A model generated the notes under the pieces. The model was not told the origin of the DNA and made no database searches. It was given only the letters and a program-made list of their open reading frames with translations. Shown piece after piece: positions 8,061-17,668 of a stretch of DNA of 64,000 nucleotides; position 1 is the first letter of the stretch; the number at the start of each line of letters is the position of its first letter. Made by a program: the position numbers and the translations under genes. The DNA comes from Leucobacter muris (lineage in GTDB: Bacteria > Actinomycetota > Actinomycetes > Actinomycetales > Microbacteriaceae), in the NCBI RefSeq assembly GCF_004028235.1, contig NZ_CP035037.1:1178001-1242000 (forward strand). The letters are read 5' to 3'.

Positions 8061-10591
8061 ACCCCGAACTCTTCGACATCCCGGTCGAGAACCTGCACCG
8101 CGACTTCGGCGAGGATCCCTGGCGCCTCGTGGTGCGCGGCATCGATCCCGAACTCGCGGGGCAGGACGAGACGCTGTTCTCGCTCGCGAACGGCTACCTC
8201 GGCCTGCGCGGCAACCACGAGGAGGGCCTGCCGCTCGGCAGCCACGGCACCTTCATCAACGGCCTGCACGAAACCTGGCGCATCCGCCACGCCGAGAACG
8301 CCTACGGCTTCGCGGAGCACGGGCAGACGATCGTCAACGTGCCCGACATGAAGACGATCCGCATCTACGTCGACGACGAGCGGCTCAACCTCGAGTCGTC
8401 AGAGATCCTCGATGTGCAGCGCATCCTCGACCTGCGCGCCGGCACGCTCACCCGCACGCTGCTGTGGCTCACCCCGACGGGCAAGCGGGTGCGGGTGGAG
8501 ACGCGGCGCATGGTGTCGTTCACGTCGCGGCACCTGGCGACGCTCGAGATGCGCGTCACGGTGCTCGACGCCGACGCCGATCTCACCCTGTCGAGCCTCG
8601 TCGTCAATCGCCAGGATCTGCGGCGCGTGCACACCGAGCGGGCCGCGACCGGCATGGCGGACCCCCGCAAGAGCGAGCAGCTGACCGAGCGCATCCTCGA
8701 TCCGGGGCCCGCGCGCCACGAGGGCGGCCGCAGCGTGCTGAGCTACCGCGTGCACGACTCCGGCATGACCATGGGCGTGGGAGTCGACCACGATTTCGAC
8801 GGCGGCGACGAGAACGAGTGGCAGACCCGCGTCGAAACCTCCTCGGACCGCGTGCGGCACCTGTTCCAGGGCACCGCCAGACAGGGGCGCACGGTTCGCC
8901 TCGTCAAGACCGCGGCCTACCACTCCTCGGCGACGGCCGGTCCGGAGGAGCTGCTCGACCGCTGCGTGCACACGCTCGCGAAGGTCGCGGCCGAGCCGCC
9001 CGAGCTGCGCTGGGAGCGGCAGCGGGACTTCCTGGCCGAGTTCTGGGAGCGCAGCGACGTGCAGGTCGAGGCCGAGCCCGGCGTGCAGCAGGCGATCCGC
9101 TGGAACCTGTTCCAGCTCGCCCAGGCATCAGCCCGCGCCGACGGGCGCGGCATCGCCGCCAAGGGCCTCACCGGTTCCGGGTACAGCGGCCACTACTTCT
9201 GGGACTCCGAGATCTACGTGCTGCCGTTCCTGACGTACACCACCCCGCTGTGGGCCCGCAACGCGCTGCGCGCCCGCGAGCGGATGCTGGAGCAGGCGAG
9301 GCGCCGGGCGGTGACGCTGAACGAGGACGGTGCGCTGTTCCCCTGGCGCACCATCAACGGCGAGGAGGCGAGCGCCTACTACGCGGCCGGCACCGCCGCT
9401 TACCACATCAACGCCGACGTCACATACGCGCTGGCCCGCTACGTCTTCGCGACGGGCGACCTCGAGTACCTGCTGTCGGGAGCGTGCGACGTCCCCGTCG
9501 AGACGGCGCGGCTCTGGCGCAGCCTGGGGTTCTGGCGCACCGACCGCGACGGGGTGAGGCGCTTCCACATCCACGGTGTGACCGGCCCCGACGAGTACAC
9601 CACCGTGGTCAACGACAACCTCTTCACCAACGTGATGGCGCGCTTCAATCTGCGAGTCGCGGCGCACATGGTGCGCCGGCTCGAGCAGGAGGCCCCCGAG
9701 GTGTACGCCGAGCTGCTGGACCGCCTGCGCCTCGACCCCGACGAGGTCGTGGCGTGGGAGGAGGCGGCCGACGCGATGAACGTGCCCTACTCGGAGGAGA
9801 TGGGCATCCACCCGCAGGATGCGCACTTCCTCGACCGCGAGGTCTGGGACCTCGCCGCGACCCCGCCCGAGCAGAAGCCGCTGCTGCTGCACTTCCACCC
9901 GCTCGTGATCTACCGCTTCCAGGTGCTCAAGCAGGCCGACGTGGTGCTGGCGCTGCTGCTCGCGAGCGAGGAGTTCACCCGCGAGGAGAAGCGCAACGAC
10001 TTCGAATACTACGACGCGCTCACCACGGGCGACTCGACGCTCTCGGCCGTCGTGCAGTCGATCATCGCGGCCGAGGTCGGCTACCCCGAGCTCGCGTACC
10101 GCTACTTCGAGCACGCGCTGCGCGTCGATCTCGACAACCTGCACCGCAACTCGGCCGACGGTGTGCACATCGCCTCGACCGGCGGCGTCTGGATGACGCT
10201 CGTGCAGGGCTTCGCGGGGCTGCGCGACGCGGCCGGGCGCCAGCTGAGCTTCGACCCCAGGCTGCCGGGTCACTGGGACTCCCTGCGCTTCAAACTGGTC
10301 TGGCGGGGGCGCCGCATCGCGGTGGAGCTGCGCCGGCGCAGCATCGCCTTCGAGATGGTCGAGGGCGACACCCCCGTCTCGGTGAGCGTGCGGGGCGAGC
10401 GCTTCGACGTCGAGCCGGGGCAGCGGCGCGAGGTGCTTCTCGCGGATCAGGGCCCGAACCTCGGTCCGTTCCGCGGCCTTTCGGCCGGGATGCTGCCGAG
10501 GGAGGGCGACACGGGCACCCTGCCGCCGCTCTACCCCGACGTGCCCACGGTCACCACCGAGATCCCGACGCGCGAGTACTCCGAGATCTGA
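8057..10591 (+). CDS. Glycoside hydrolase family 65 disaccharide phosphorylase
   Basis: This 844-residue cytoplasmic enzyme has the GH65 layout. The N-terminal super-beta-sandwich is followed by the (alpha/alpha)6 barrel with FHIHGVTGPDEYTTVVND, where Glu at about residue 513 is the predicted general acid, and then a small beta domain. GH65 phosphorylases split maltose, trehalose, kojibiose or nigerose with inversion, giving beta-glucose-1-phosphate. Coupling with pgmB and the ABC genes supports intracellular phosphorolysis of an imported disaccharide. The exact substrate cannot be read from motifs alone. The start overlaps the previous stop, with GGAGG 10 bases upstream. Confidence 0.9.
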   Translation: MNPELFDIPVENLHRDFGEDPWRLVVRGIDPELAGQDETLFSLANGYLGLRGNHEEGLPLGSHGTFINGLHETWRIRHAENAYGFAEHGQTIVNVPDMKTIRIYVDDERLNLESSEILDVQRILDLRAGTLTRTLLWLTPTGKRVRVETRRMVSFTSRHLATLEMRVTVLDADADLTLSSLVVNRQDLRRVHTERAATGMADPRKSEQLTERILDPGPARHEGGRSVLSYRVHDSGMTMGVGVDHDFDGGDENEWQTRVETSSDRVRHLFQGTARQGRTVRLVKTAAYHSSATAGPEELLDRCVHTLAKVAAEPPELRWERQRDFLAEFWERSDVQVEAEPGVQQAIRWNLFQLAQASARADGRGIAAKGLTGSGYSGHYFWDSEIYVLPFLTYTTPLWARNALRARERMLEQARRRAVTLNEDGALFPWRTINGEEASAYYAAGTAAYHINADVTYALARYVFATGDLEYLLSGACDVPVETARLWRSLGFWRTDRDGVRRFHIHGVTGPDEYTTVVNDNLFTNVMARFNLRVAAHMVRRLEQEAPEVYAELLDRLRLDPDEVVAWEEAADAMNVPYSEEMGIHPQDAHFLDREVWDLAATPPEQKPLLLHFHPLVIYRFQVLKQADVVLALLLASEEFTREEKRNDFEYYDALTTGDSTLSAVVQSIIAAEVGYPELAYRYFEHALRVDLDNLHRNSADGVHIASTGGVWMTLVQGFAGLRDAAGRQLSFDPRLPGHWDSLRFKLVWRGRRIAVELRRRSIAFEMVEGDTPVSVSVRGERFDVEPGQRREVLLADQGPNLGPFRGLSAGMLPREGDTGTLPPLYPDVPTVTTEIPTREYSEI

Positions 10592-10598
10592 GCCCGCT

Positions 10599-10630
10599 CC
10601 CTTCGACAGGCTCAGAGGCTGATCGAAGGG
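10599..10630. terminator. Hairpin after the sugar operon
   Basis: CCCTTCGA (10599-10606) pairs with TCGAAGGG (10623-10630), starting 8 bases after the GH65 stop. There is no T-run, so it may be a weak terminator or an intergenic palindromic repeat. From here to 10797 no gene is seen; TAGGAT at 10676-10681 is a possible -10 box for the ferredoxin gene. Confidence 0.45.
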
Positions 10631-10797
10631 GGCGGGGCCGGGTCGCGGGGCTCAGGCAGCGGCTCGGGCGGGGAGTAGGATGGATGTGTTACGAGCCGAG
10701 TGATGACGGTCGGCTGAGGCGAACGGGGAGCATTCGCCGTTCGACCGCTGCGGCTGACGCCGCGGCCTGATGGAGTGAAACGAAAGGTAGGGGCATC

Positions 10798-11118
10798 GTG
10801 ACGTATGTGATCGCTCTTCCGTGCGTCGACGTGAAGGATCGCGCCTGCGTCGACGAGTGCCCGGTCGACTGCATCTACGAGGGCGAGCGCTCGCTCTACA
10901 TCCACCCTGACGAGTGCGTCGACTGCGGAGCATGCGAACCGGTCTGCCCGGTCGAGGCCATCTACTACGAAGACGATCTGCCCGAGGAATGGGCCGACTA
11001 CTACAAGGCCAACGTCGAGTTCTTCGACGAGGTCGGGTCGCCGGGCGGTGCGGCGAAGGTCGGGGTCTACGACTTCGACCACCCCATCATCGCGGCCCTG
11101 CCGCCGCAGGGCGAGTAG
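10798..11118 (+). CDS. fdxA: Ferredoxin, 7Fe type
   Basis: This 106-residue protein has cysteine clusters [17 protein letters not shown] and [13 protein letters not shown], typical of actinobacterial FdxA with one 3Fe-4S and one 4Fe-4S centre. It carries electrons in the cytoplasm. It starts at GTG with AGGTAGGGG upstream. dapC begins 4 bases after its stop, a pairing common in actinobacteria. Confidence 0.95.
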   Translation: MTYVIALPCVDVKDRACVDECPVDCIYEGERSLYIHPDECVDCGACEPVCPVEAIYYEDDLPEEWADYYKANVEFFDEVGSPGGAAKVGVYDFDHPIIAALPPQGE

Positions 11119-11122
11119 CCGC

Positions 11123-12232
11123 ATGCGCGGACCGCTTCCCGACTACCCCTGGGACGCGATGGCGCCCTATGCCGAGCAGGCGGCGCGCCATCCCGGTGGC
11201 GCGCTGAACCTGTCGGTCGGATCGCCCGTGGATCCCGCGCCGCAGGGCGTGCGCGACGCGCTCGCCGCCGCGACCGACGCCCACGGCTACCCGACGACCG
11301 CGGGCGCCCCCCGGCTGCGGGAGGCGATCGTCGATTGGTTCGTGCGCCGACGCGGCGTGACCGTCGAGCCTGCCGCGGTGCTGCCCACCGTCGGCTCGAA
11401 AGAGCTGGTCGCCTTGATGCCCTTCCTGCTCGGTCTGGGCGCGGGGGAGGCGGTGGCCTTCCCGCGGGTCGCCTACCCCAGCTACGCCATGGGCGCGGCG
11501 CTCGTCGGCGCCGACGCGATCCCCGCCGACGACCCCGCCGACTGGCCCGAGCACACCCGCCTCGTCTGGATCAACTCGCCCTCGAATCCCGACGGCCGTG
11601 TTCTGGGCGTCGACGCGCTGCGCGCCGCCGTCGAGCGCGCCCGCGAGCTCGGCGCCGTGATCGTCGGCGACGAGTGCTACGCCGAGTTCGGGTGGCAGGC
11701 GCCCTGGGACGCCGAGCGCATCCCCTCGATCCTCGACCCCCGCGTCGTCGGCGACGACCACAGCGGGGTGCTCGCCGCCTACTCGCTGAGCAAGCAGTCG
11801 AACCTCGCCGGCTACCGCGCCGCGTTCGTGGCCGGCGATCCCGAACTCATCGACCGTCTGCTCACCGTGCGCAAGCACGCCGGCCTCATGGTGCCCGCGC
11901 CCGTGCAGGCCGCCATGATCGCCGCCCTCGGCGACGAGGTCCACGTCGCCGAGCAGCGCGATCGATACCGCGCGCGCCGCGACGTGCTGCTGCCCGCGCT
12001 CGAAGCCGCGGGCTACCGCGTCGAGGGCAGCGAGGCCGGCCTCTACCTCTGGGCGACCCGCGGTGCCGACGCCTGGGACGCCGTGGCCGAGTTCGCCGAG
12101 CTCGGCATCGTCGTCGGGCCGGGCCACTTCTACGGATCCCACTCGCCGAAGCACGTGCGCCTCGCGCTCACCGCGAGAGACGAAGCGATCACCGAGGCGG
12201 CGCAGCGCATCCGCGAGGCCTCCGCCGCCTGA
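11123..12232 (+). CDS. dapC: Succinyldiaminopimelate transaminase
   Basis: This 369-residue fold-type I aminotransferase has the PLP lysine in SLSKQSNLAGYR (about Lys224), the WINSPSNPDG substrate motif and GDECYAEFGW with the PLP-binding Asp and Tyr. It converts N-succinyl-2-amino-6-ketopimelate to succinyl-LL-DAP in lysine and peptidoglycan synthesis. The start ATG 11123 is just after the ferredoxin stop. dapD and dapE lie 2 to 5 kb downstream, which supports the specific assignment over a generic aminotransferase. Confidence 0.88.
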   Translation: MRGPLPDYPWDAMAPYAEQAARHPGGALNLSVGSPVDPAPQGVRDALAAATDAHGYPTTAGAPRLREAIVDWFVRRRGVTVEPAAVLPTVGSKELVALMPFLLGLGAGEAVAFPRVAYPSYAMGAALVGADAIPADDPADWPEHTRLVWINSPSNPDGRVLGVDALRAAVERARELGAVIVGDECYAEFGWQAPWDAERIPSILDPRVVGDDHSGVLAAYSLSKQSNLAGYRAAFVAGDPELIDRLLTVRKHAGLMVPAPVQAAMIAALGDEVHVAEQRDRYRARRDVLLPALEAAGYRVEGSEAGLYLWATRGADAWDAVAEFAELGIVVGPGHFYGSHSPKHVRLALTARDEAITEAAQRIREASAA

Positions 12233-12398
12233 CGGCGCATGCCGGTCGAATCGCAATTTGCTCGACGTCAAGATACCCTAGGTGGCGGCACAGCGAATCG
12301 TCGGTGTGCACGTTTGCTCCGAACGGAGCCGATAGGGTGATAAGAACGAGGGCGTCTATCCGAAGCCTTCCCCGTATGAGACCTCACGAGGAGACGAC

Positions 12399-13697
<1,299 letters not shown>

Positions 13698-13714
13698 CGG
13701 TTCGCCGCGCCATC

Positions 13715-13742
13715 CCCGAGCCCGGCGAAAGGTGGGCTCGGG
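13715..13742. terminator. Terminator hairpin after gltA
   Basis: CCCGAGCCC (13715-13723) pairs with GGGCTCGGG (13734-13742) around a 10-base loop, 18 bases after the gltA stop. It lies between the convergent gltA and dapD and may serve both strands. No T-run follows. Confidence 0.6.
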
Positions 13743-13802
13743 TCTCGCGTATGCCCTGAGCCCGTGAAGGGTGCATGTGCGTTGAGTCGGCCTGTTCGTA
13801 TC

Positions 13803-13859
13803 GAGTCGGCCTACGATTCGCGCGAATTCCCGGCCGTGTCGGTCGGAGTAGGCCGACTC
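13803..13859. repeat. Inverted repeat between gltA and dapD
   Basis: GAGTCGGCCTAC (13803-13814) is repeated inverted at 13848-13859, with a direct copy of its first 10 bases at 13784-13793. The spacer contains the perfect 12-base palindrome ATTCGCGCGAAT (13816-13827). No coding sequence is seen in this gap. Function is unknown. Confidence 0.5.
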
Positions 13860-13940
13860 GGCGGGTGGGGACTGGTGATCGCCCGAGAACGTTCAGACGG
13901 CGCCGGGGCGCACCGCGTCGGCGACCACCGACGCCGTCTT

Positions 13941-14897
13941 TCAAGCGTGCAGCTCGGAGTTGAGCTCGATGCCGGCGCCCTCGCGGGGCAGCGCCTCCAC
14001 TCCGCCGGTGCGCGAGTTGCGGCGGAACAGCAGCTGCGGCAGACCCGACAGCTCGACCGCCTTCACCTCGACGGGCTCGCCGTTCGAGTCGATGGTGCCC
14101 TTCGGCAGCACGACCTTGGTGCCCGCGGTCACGTAGAGGCCCGCCTCGACGACGCTGTCGTCGCCCAGCGAGATGCCGATGCCCGAGTTCGCGCCGAGCA
14201 GCGCGCGCTCGCCGATGGTGATGCGCTGCGTGCCGCCGCCCGAGAGGGTGCCCATGATCGAGGCGCCGCCGCCGATGTCGGAGCCGTCGCCCACCACGAC
14301 GCCCTGCGAAATGCGTCCCTCGACCATCGAGGCCCCGAGCGTGCCCGCGTTGAAGTTCACGAAGCCCTCGTGCATCACGGTCGTGCCCGGCGCAAGGTGG
14401 GCGCCGAGCCGCACGCGCGACGTGTCGGCGATGCGCACGCCCTGGGGCACGACGTAGTCGGTGAGCCGCGGGAACTTGTCGAGGCCGACCGCGGTGATGC
14501 CCGCGCGCTTCAGCCGCGGCAGACGCGCCGCGTAGACGTCGGGCAGCATCGGGCCGGCGGTCGTCCAGGCCACGTTGGGCAGCTTGCCGAAGATGCCGTC
14601 GAGGTTGATCGAGTTGGGCCGCACCAGGCAGTGCGACAGCAGATGCAGGCGCAGGTAGGCGTCCTCGGTGGAGGCCGGGGCCGCGTCGAGATCGATCTCC
14701 ACGTTCACGGGGCGCAGCTCCACGCCGCGCAGCTCGTCGGCGCCTGCGAGCTCCTCGAGCTCCGCTGGGGCGACCCAGCGATCGCGATCCGCGGGGCGTT
14801 CGCCCAGCGCGGGCGAGGGGAACCATGCGTCGAGAACCGTGCCGTCGGCGGCGGTGGTGACGATACCGGCGGACCATGCAGAGCGAGAGTCAGTCAT
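13941..14897 (-). CDS. dapD: Tetrahydrodipicolinate N-succinyltransferase
   Basis: This 318-residue protein has a C-terminal left-handed beta-helix of hexapeptide repeats ([30 protein letters not shown]). It transfers succinyl from succinyl-CoA to tetrahydrodipicolinate, the step that commits to the succinylase DAP pathway. Length and the [17 protein letters not shown] region fit the actinobacterial DapD type. It is divergent from dapE, with 89 bases between the starts. Confidence 0.93.
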   Translation of the reverse strand: MTDSRSAWSAGIVTTAADGTVLDAWFPSPALGERPADRDRWVAPAELEELAGADELRGVELRPVNVEIDLDAAPASTEDAYLRLHLLSHCLVRPNSINLDGIFGKLPNVAWTTAGPMLPDVYAARLPRLKRAGITAVGLDKFPRLTDYVVPQGVRIADTSRVRLGAHLAPGTTVMHEGFVNFNAGTLGASMVEGRISQGVVVGDGSDIGGGASIMGTLSGGGTQRITIGERALLGANSGIGISLGDDSVVEAGLYVTAGTKVVLPKGTIDSNGEPVEVKAVELSGLPQLLFRRNSRTGGVEALPREGAGIELNSELHA

Positions 14898-14973
14898 GCC
14901 TTCCAGGCTACCGTGACCGCGCCGCGCCGATGCATCATCCGGGGCGCCGGGAACGCGCTCCGACGCGGGAGAC

Positions 14974-14979
14974 TAGGCT
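14974..14979 (+). promoter_or_regulatory. -10 box of dapE, probably leaderless
   Basis: TAGGCT lies 7 bases before the GTG start at 14987, matching the TAnnnT consensus and placing transcription start at or next to the start codon. No ribosome site is seen, consistent with a leaderless mRNA. No clear -35 box was found. Confidence 0.45.
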
Positions 14980-14986
14980 GGATCGG

Positions 14987-16102
14987 GTGAATGCCGATCC
15001 GTCTCCCGCGCCCCGCCTCGATCCCGCCCTCGGCGCGGTCGAGCTCACCCGTCAGCTGTGCGACATCCCGTCGGTCTCCGGCGACGAACGGGCGATCGCC
15101 GACGCCGTCGAGGCCGTACTCCGCGAGCGGGCGCCGCACCTGAGCGTCACCCGCGATGGCGACACGATCATCGCGCGCACCGAGTTGGGTCGCGAGCGCC
15201 GTGTCGCCATCGCCGGGCACCTCGACACGGTGCCCATCAACGACAACCTGCCGGTGCGCGACGAGCTCGACGCGGCGACCGGGGAGACGATGATCCGCGG
15301 GCGGGGCACGGTCGATATGAAGGCCGGGGTGGCGGTGCAGCTGCTGCTCGCCGTCGAACTCGCCGAGCCCGCGGTCGACCTGACCTGGATCTGGTACGAC
15401 CACGAGGAGGTCGCGTCCGACCTGAGCGGACTCGGCCGCGCCATGCGCCATCACCCGCGGCTCTTCGCGGCCGACTTCGCGATCCTCGGCGAACCCTCGA
15501 ACGGCACCATCGAGGGCGGCTGCAACGGCACGCTGCGAGCGCGCGTCACCATGCACGGCAGGCGCGCTCACTCGGCGCGCAGCTGGATGGGAGTGAACGC
15601 GATCCAGCGCGCCGGGGCGTTGCTCGACCGGCTGGCCCGTTACGAGGCGGAGCGCATCGTGGTCGACGGTCTCGAGTACCGCGAGGGACTGAACGCGGTG
15701 CGCATCGAGGGCGGCGTCGCGGGCAACGTCATCCCCGATCGCTGCAGCTTCGAGGTCAACTACCGCTTCGCGCCGAGCCGCTCGACCGACGAGGCCGAGC
15801 GGGTGGTGCGCGACTTCTTCTCGGACGCCGACGAGGTGGAGATCGTGGATCTCGCGCCCGGGGCGCGGCCCGGCCTCGACGCGCCGCTCGCGCGCCGCTT
15901 CGTGGAGGCCGTCGGCGTGGAGCCCAACGCGAAGTTCGGGTGGACCGACGTGGCCCGCTTCTCGGCGCTCGGCATCCCCGCGGTCAACTTCGGCCCCGGC
16001 GACCCGCTGCTCGCCCACGCGGACGACGAGCGGGTGCCGGTGAGTCAGATCGAGTTCACCGAGCGGGCCCTGCGCGCCTGGCTGCAGGCGAGTGAGGCGT
16101 AA
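14987..16102 (+). CDS. dapE: Succinyl-diaminopimelate desuccinylase
   Basis: This 371-residue M20 metallopeptidase-fold protein removes succinate from succinyl-LL-DAP. Zinc ligands and catalytic residues are visible in AGHLDTVP, GRGTVDMKAG, WYDHEEVAS and ILGEPSNG. The start is GTG 14987; the frame is open further upstream into the dapD promoter, but that part is not conserved. With dapC and dapD it completes most of the succinylase branch within 5 kb. Confidence 0.93.
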   Translation: MNADPSPAPRLDPALGAVELTRQLCDIPSVSGDERAIADAVEAVLRERAPHLSVTRDGDTIIARTELGRERRVAIAGHLDTVPINDNLPVRDELDAATGETMIRGRGTVDMKAGVAVQLLLAVELAEPAVDLTWIWYDHEEVASDLSGLGRAMRHHPRLFAADFAILGEPSNGTIEGGCNGTLRARVTMHGRRAHSARSWMGVNAIQRAGALLDRLARYEAERIVVDGLEYREGLNAVRIEGGVAGNVIPDRCSFEVNYRFAPSRSTDEAERVVRDFFSDADEVEIVDLAPGARPGLDAPLARRFVEAVGVEPNAKFGWTDVARFSALGIPAVNFGPGDPLLAHADDERVPVSQIEFTERALRAWLQASEA

Positions 16103-16117
16103 CCAGGGGTAAGCGGG

Positions 16118-16148
16118 TTGGCCCTCTTCGGCGGTGGCCCGATAAACT
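16118..16148 (+). promoter_or_regulatory. Candidate promoter of the DUF3117 gene
   Basis: TTGGCC (16118-16123) and TAAACT (16143-16148) are spaced by 19 bases and lie 31 bases before the ATG. The -10 box fits TAnnnT. The spacing is slightly long. Confidence 0.4.
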
Positions 16149-16179
16149 AGACATCAACCATAACTTTCGAGGAGGCGTC

Positions 16180-16350
16180 ATGGCTGCAATGAAACCGAGG
16201 ACTGGGGACGGACCCATGGAGGCGGTTCGCGAGAGTCGGCTGATCGTGGTGCGCGTACCGCTCGAGGGCGGCGGACGCCTCGTGGTGTCGGTCAACGACC
16301 AGGAGGCCACCGAACTGCGAGACGTGCTCTCGTCCGTGCTCGACGGCTGA
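16180..16350 (+). CDS. DUF3117 family small protein
   Basis: This 56-residue protein begins MAAMKPRTGDGPMEAVRESR and contains RVPLEGGGRLVVSV, the strongly conserved DUF3117 signature found across actinobacteria. A GAGGAGG ribosome site lies 6 bases before the ATG. The family has no settled function. It has its own candidate promoter and a very strong terminator, so it is likely a stand-alone transcript. Confidence 0.9.
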   Translation: MAAMKPRTGDGPMEAVRESRLIVVRVPLEGGGRLVVSVNDQEATELRDVLSSVLDG

Positions 16351-16379
16351 GCCGGTCGAAGGCTAGGCGCTCGGCAGTA

Positions 16380-16430
16380 GCAGAACGGAGGGGGCTCGGA
16401 ATCGATGATTCCGAGCCCCCTCCGTTCTGC
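16380..16430. terminator. Strong bidirectional terminator
   Basis: A perfect 24-base-pair stem (16380-16403 with 16407-16430) has a 3-base loop GAT. GTTT follows on the + strand. It separates the DUF3117 gene from the convergent methyltransferase gene and probably stops both. Confidence 0.9.
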
Positions 16431-16557
16431 GTTTCGCCGGCCTCGGATCAAGAGAGTGAGCGCCGATCCCGCCGACCCCTGCACCCGCAGGCGCCCGGCC
16501 CGCAGGTCACCGATCCCGCCTGCTCCGAGCCGTCGGCTCCTGAGCCCGTCGAGGAGT

Positions 16558-17190
16558 TCAGCCGTCGAGCCGCACGAGCGTCAGCACGCCGTCGCCGGTG
16601 GGTGAGAGCATCGGGGCGATCGCCGGGGACTCGGCCACGAGGGCGAGCAGGTCGCGGCACGCGACGGCGGCCTCGTCGCGAGCTGCGGGGTCGGGCACGC
16701 GGCCGTGCGCGAAGATACCGGGCACGACGATGCAGCCGCCCGGGCGCACGATGCCGAGCGCGTGCTCGAAGTGCTCGAGCAGCTGCCCGGGGTCGGCGTC
16801 GAGCAGCACGAGATCGTAGGCGCCGAGGTTCAGCCGCGGCATCACATGGCGGGCGTCGCCCTCGACCAGCCGCAGTCGAGACGACGGCACGCCGGCCTCG
16901 GCCAACACACCGCGGGCCTCGCGCAGGTGCTCGGGCTCGATCTCGATCGAGGTGAGGGTCGCCTCGGGAGCGTAGCGCAGCAGTGCGAGGCCGCTCACGC
17001 CGACCCCCGTGCCCACCTCGCAGACGGCCTGCGCACGGGTCAGCGCCGTGAGCGCCGAGAGCTGCGCCGCGGTGGAGCGACTGACCGGCTCGAGCCCGAG
17101 TTCGAGCGAGAGGCGCCGAGCGCGGACGATCGCGTCGGTCTCACCCGGGTACTGCTCGGCGTACTGCCAGTTGCGTTCGAGCTTGCTCAC
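16558..17190 (-). CDS. SAM-dependent O-methyltransferase
   Basis: This 210-residue class I methyltransferase has motif I VCEVGTGVGVSGLALL, the acidic SIEIEPEH strand and DLVLLDADP, as in the caffeoyl-CoA/catechol O-methyltransferase family (PF01596). The substrate is not predictable. Start GTG 17190 is chosen for the GGAGGAGAAC ribosome site immediately upstream; the open frame extends further but is not conserved. It is divergent from tatB. Confidence 0.85.
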   Translation of the reverse strand: MSKLERNWQYAEQYPGETDAIVRARRLSLELGLEPVSRSTAAQLSALTALTRAQAVCEVGTGVGVSGLALLRYAPEATLTSIEIEPEHLREARGVLAEAGVPSSRLRLVEGDARHVMPRLNLGAYDLVLLDADPGQLLEHFEHALGIVRPGGCIVVPGIFAHGRVPDPAARDEAAVACRDLLALVAESPAIAPMLSPTGDGVLTLVRLDG

Positions 17191-17232
17191 GTTCTCCTCC
17201 GGTGTCCGAGGCGCCGCAGCGCCGGTGACTCT

Positions 17233-17238
17233 AGCGTA
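17233..17238 (-). promoter_or_regulatory. -10 box of the O-methyltransferase gene
   Basis: TACGCT within CTACGCTAG on the - strand lies 43 bases before the start. The same CTACGCTAGAG string precedes the MgtE-N/CBS gene at 22,650, suggesting a shared sigma factor signal. No clear -35 was found. Confidence 0.35.
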
Positions 17239-17281
17239 GCGCGACCTCCGAGGGGTGCTCCGAGCGCTACGATAGTTGTTG

Positions 17282-17668
17282 ATGGGCCTCACAATCGACA
17301 AAATCCTGGTGATCTTGGTGATCGCCATGTTTGTGCTGGGCCCCGACCGGCTGCCGGTCTACGCGAAGAAGCTCGGCGAGTTCGTGCGCGGCGCGAAGCG
17401 CATGGCCGACGGGGCGAAGGATCGCCTGCGCGACGAGATGGGGCCCGAGTTCGACGAGGTCGACTGGAAGCAGCTCGATCCGCGTCAGTACGATCCTCGC
17501 CGCATCATCCGCGACGCGCTCGTCGAGGATGAGCGCGAGGCTCGGGCAGCGGCTCGGCGGGCGAGGCTCGCCGAAGCCGCTCAGAACCGGCGCGCGGCCT
17601 CCGGGGCCGTCGCGGGCGAGCAGGTCGATGAACGTGGGGGGCTCCACTTCGACGAGGAGGCCACGTGA
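17282..17668 (+). CDS. tatB: Sec-independent translocase subunit TatB
   Basis: This 128-residue protein has one N-terminal membrane helix (residues 2-20), the hinge LGPDRLP with its conserved Pro, and an amphipathic helix YAKKLGEFVRGAKRMADGAKDRL, followed by a charged tail. TatB forms the substrate receptor of the twin-arginine export system with TatC. ATG 17282 is preferred over two TTG codons just upstream. TACGAT at 17268-17273 is a possible -10 box very close to the start. The stop overlaps the next gene. Confidence 0.88.
   Translation: MGLTIDKILVILVIAMFVLGPDRLPVYAKKLGEFVRGAKRMADGAKDRLRDEMGPEFDEVDWKQLDPRQYDPRRIIRDALVEDEREARAAARRARLAEAAQNRRAASGAVAGEQVDERGGLHFDEEAT

Noticed and set aside
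8050..10770. A 906-codon + strand frame over the GH65 gene
   Set aside because: Arg/Ala/His-rich translation without motifs; the GH65 frame has the catalytic GPDEY motif and good coupling.
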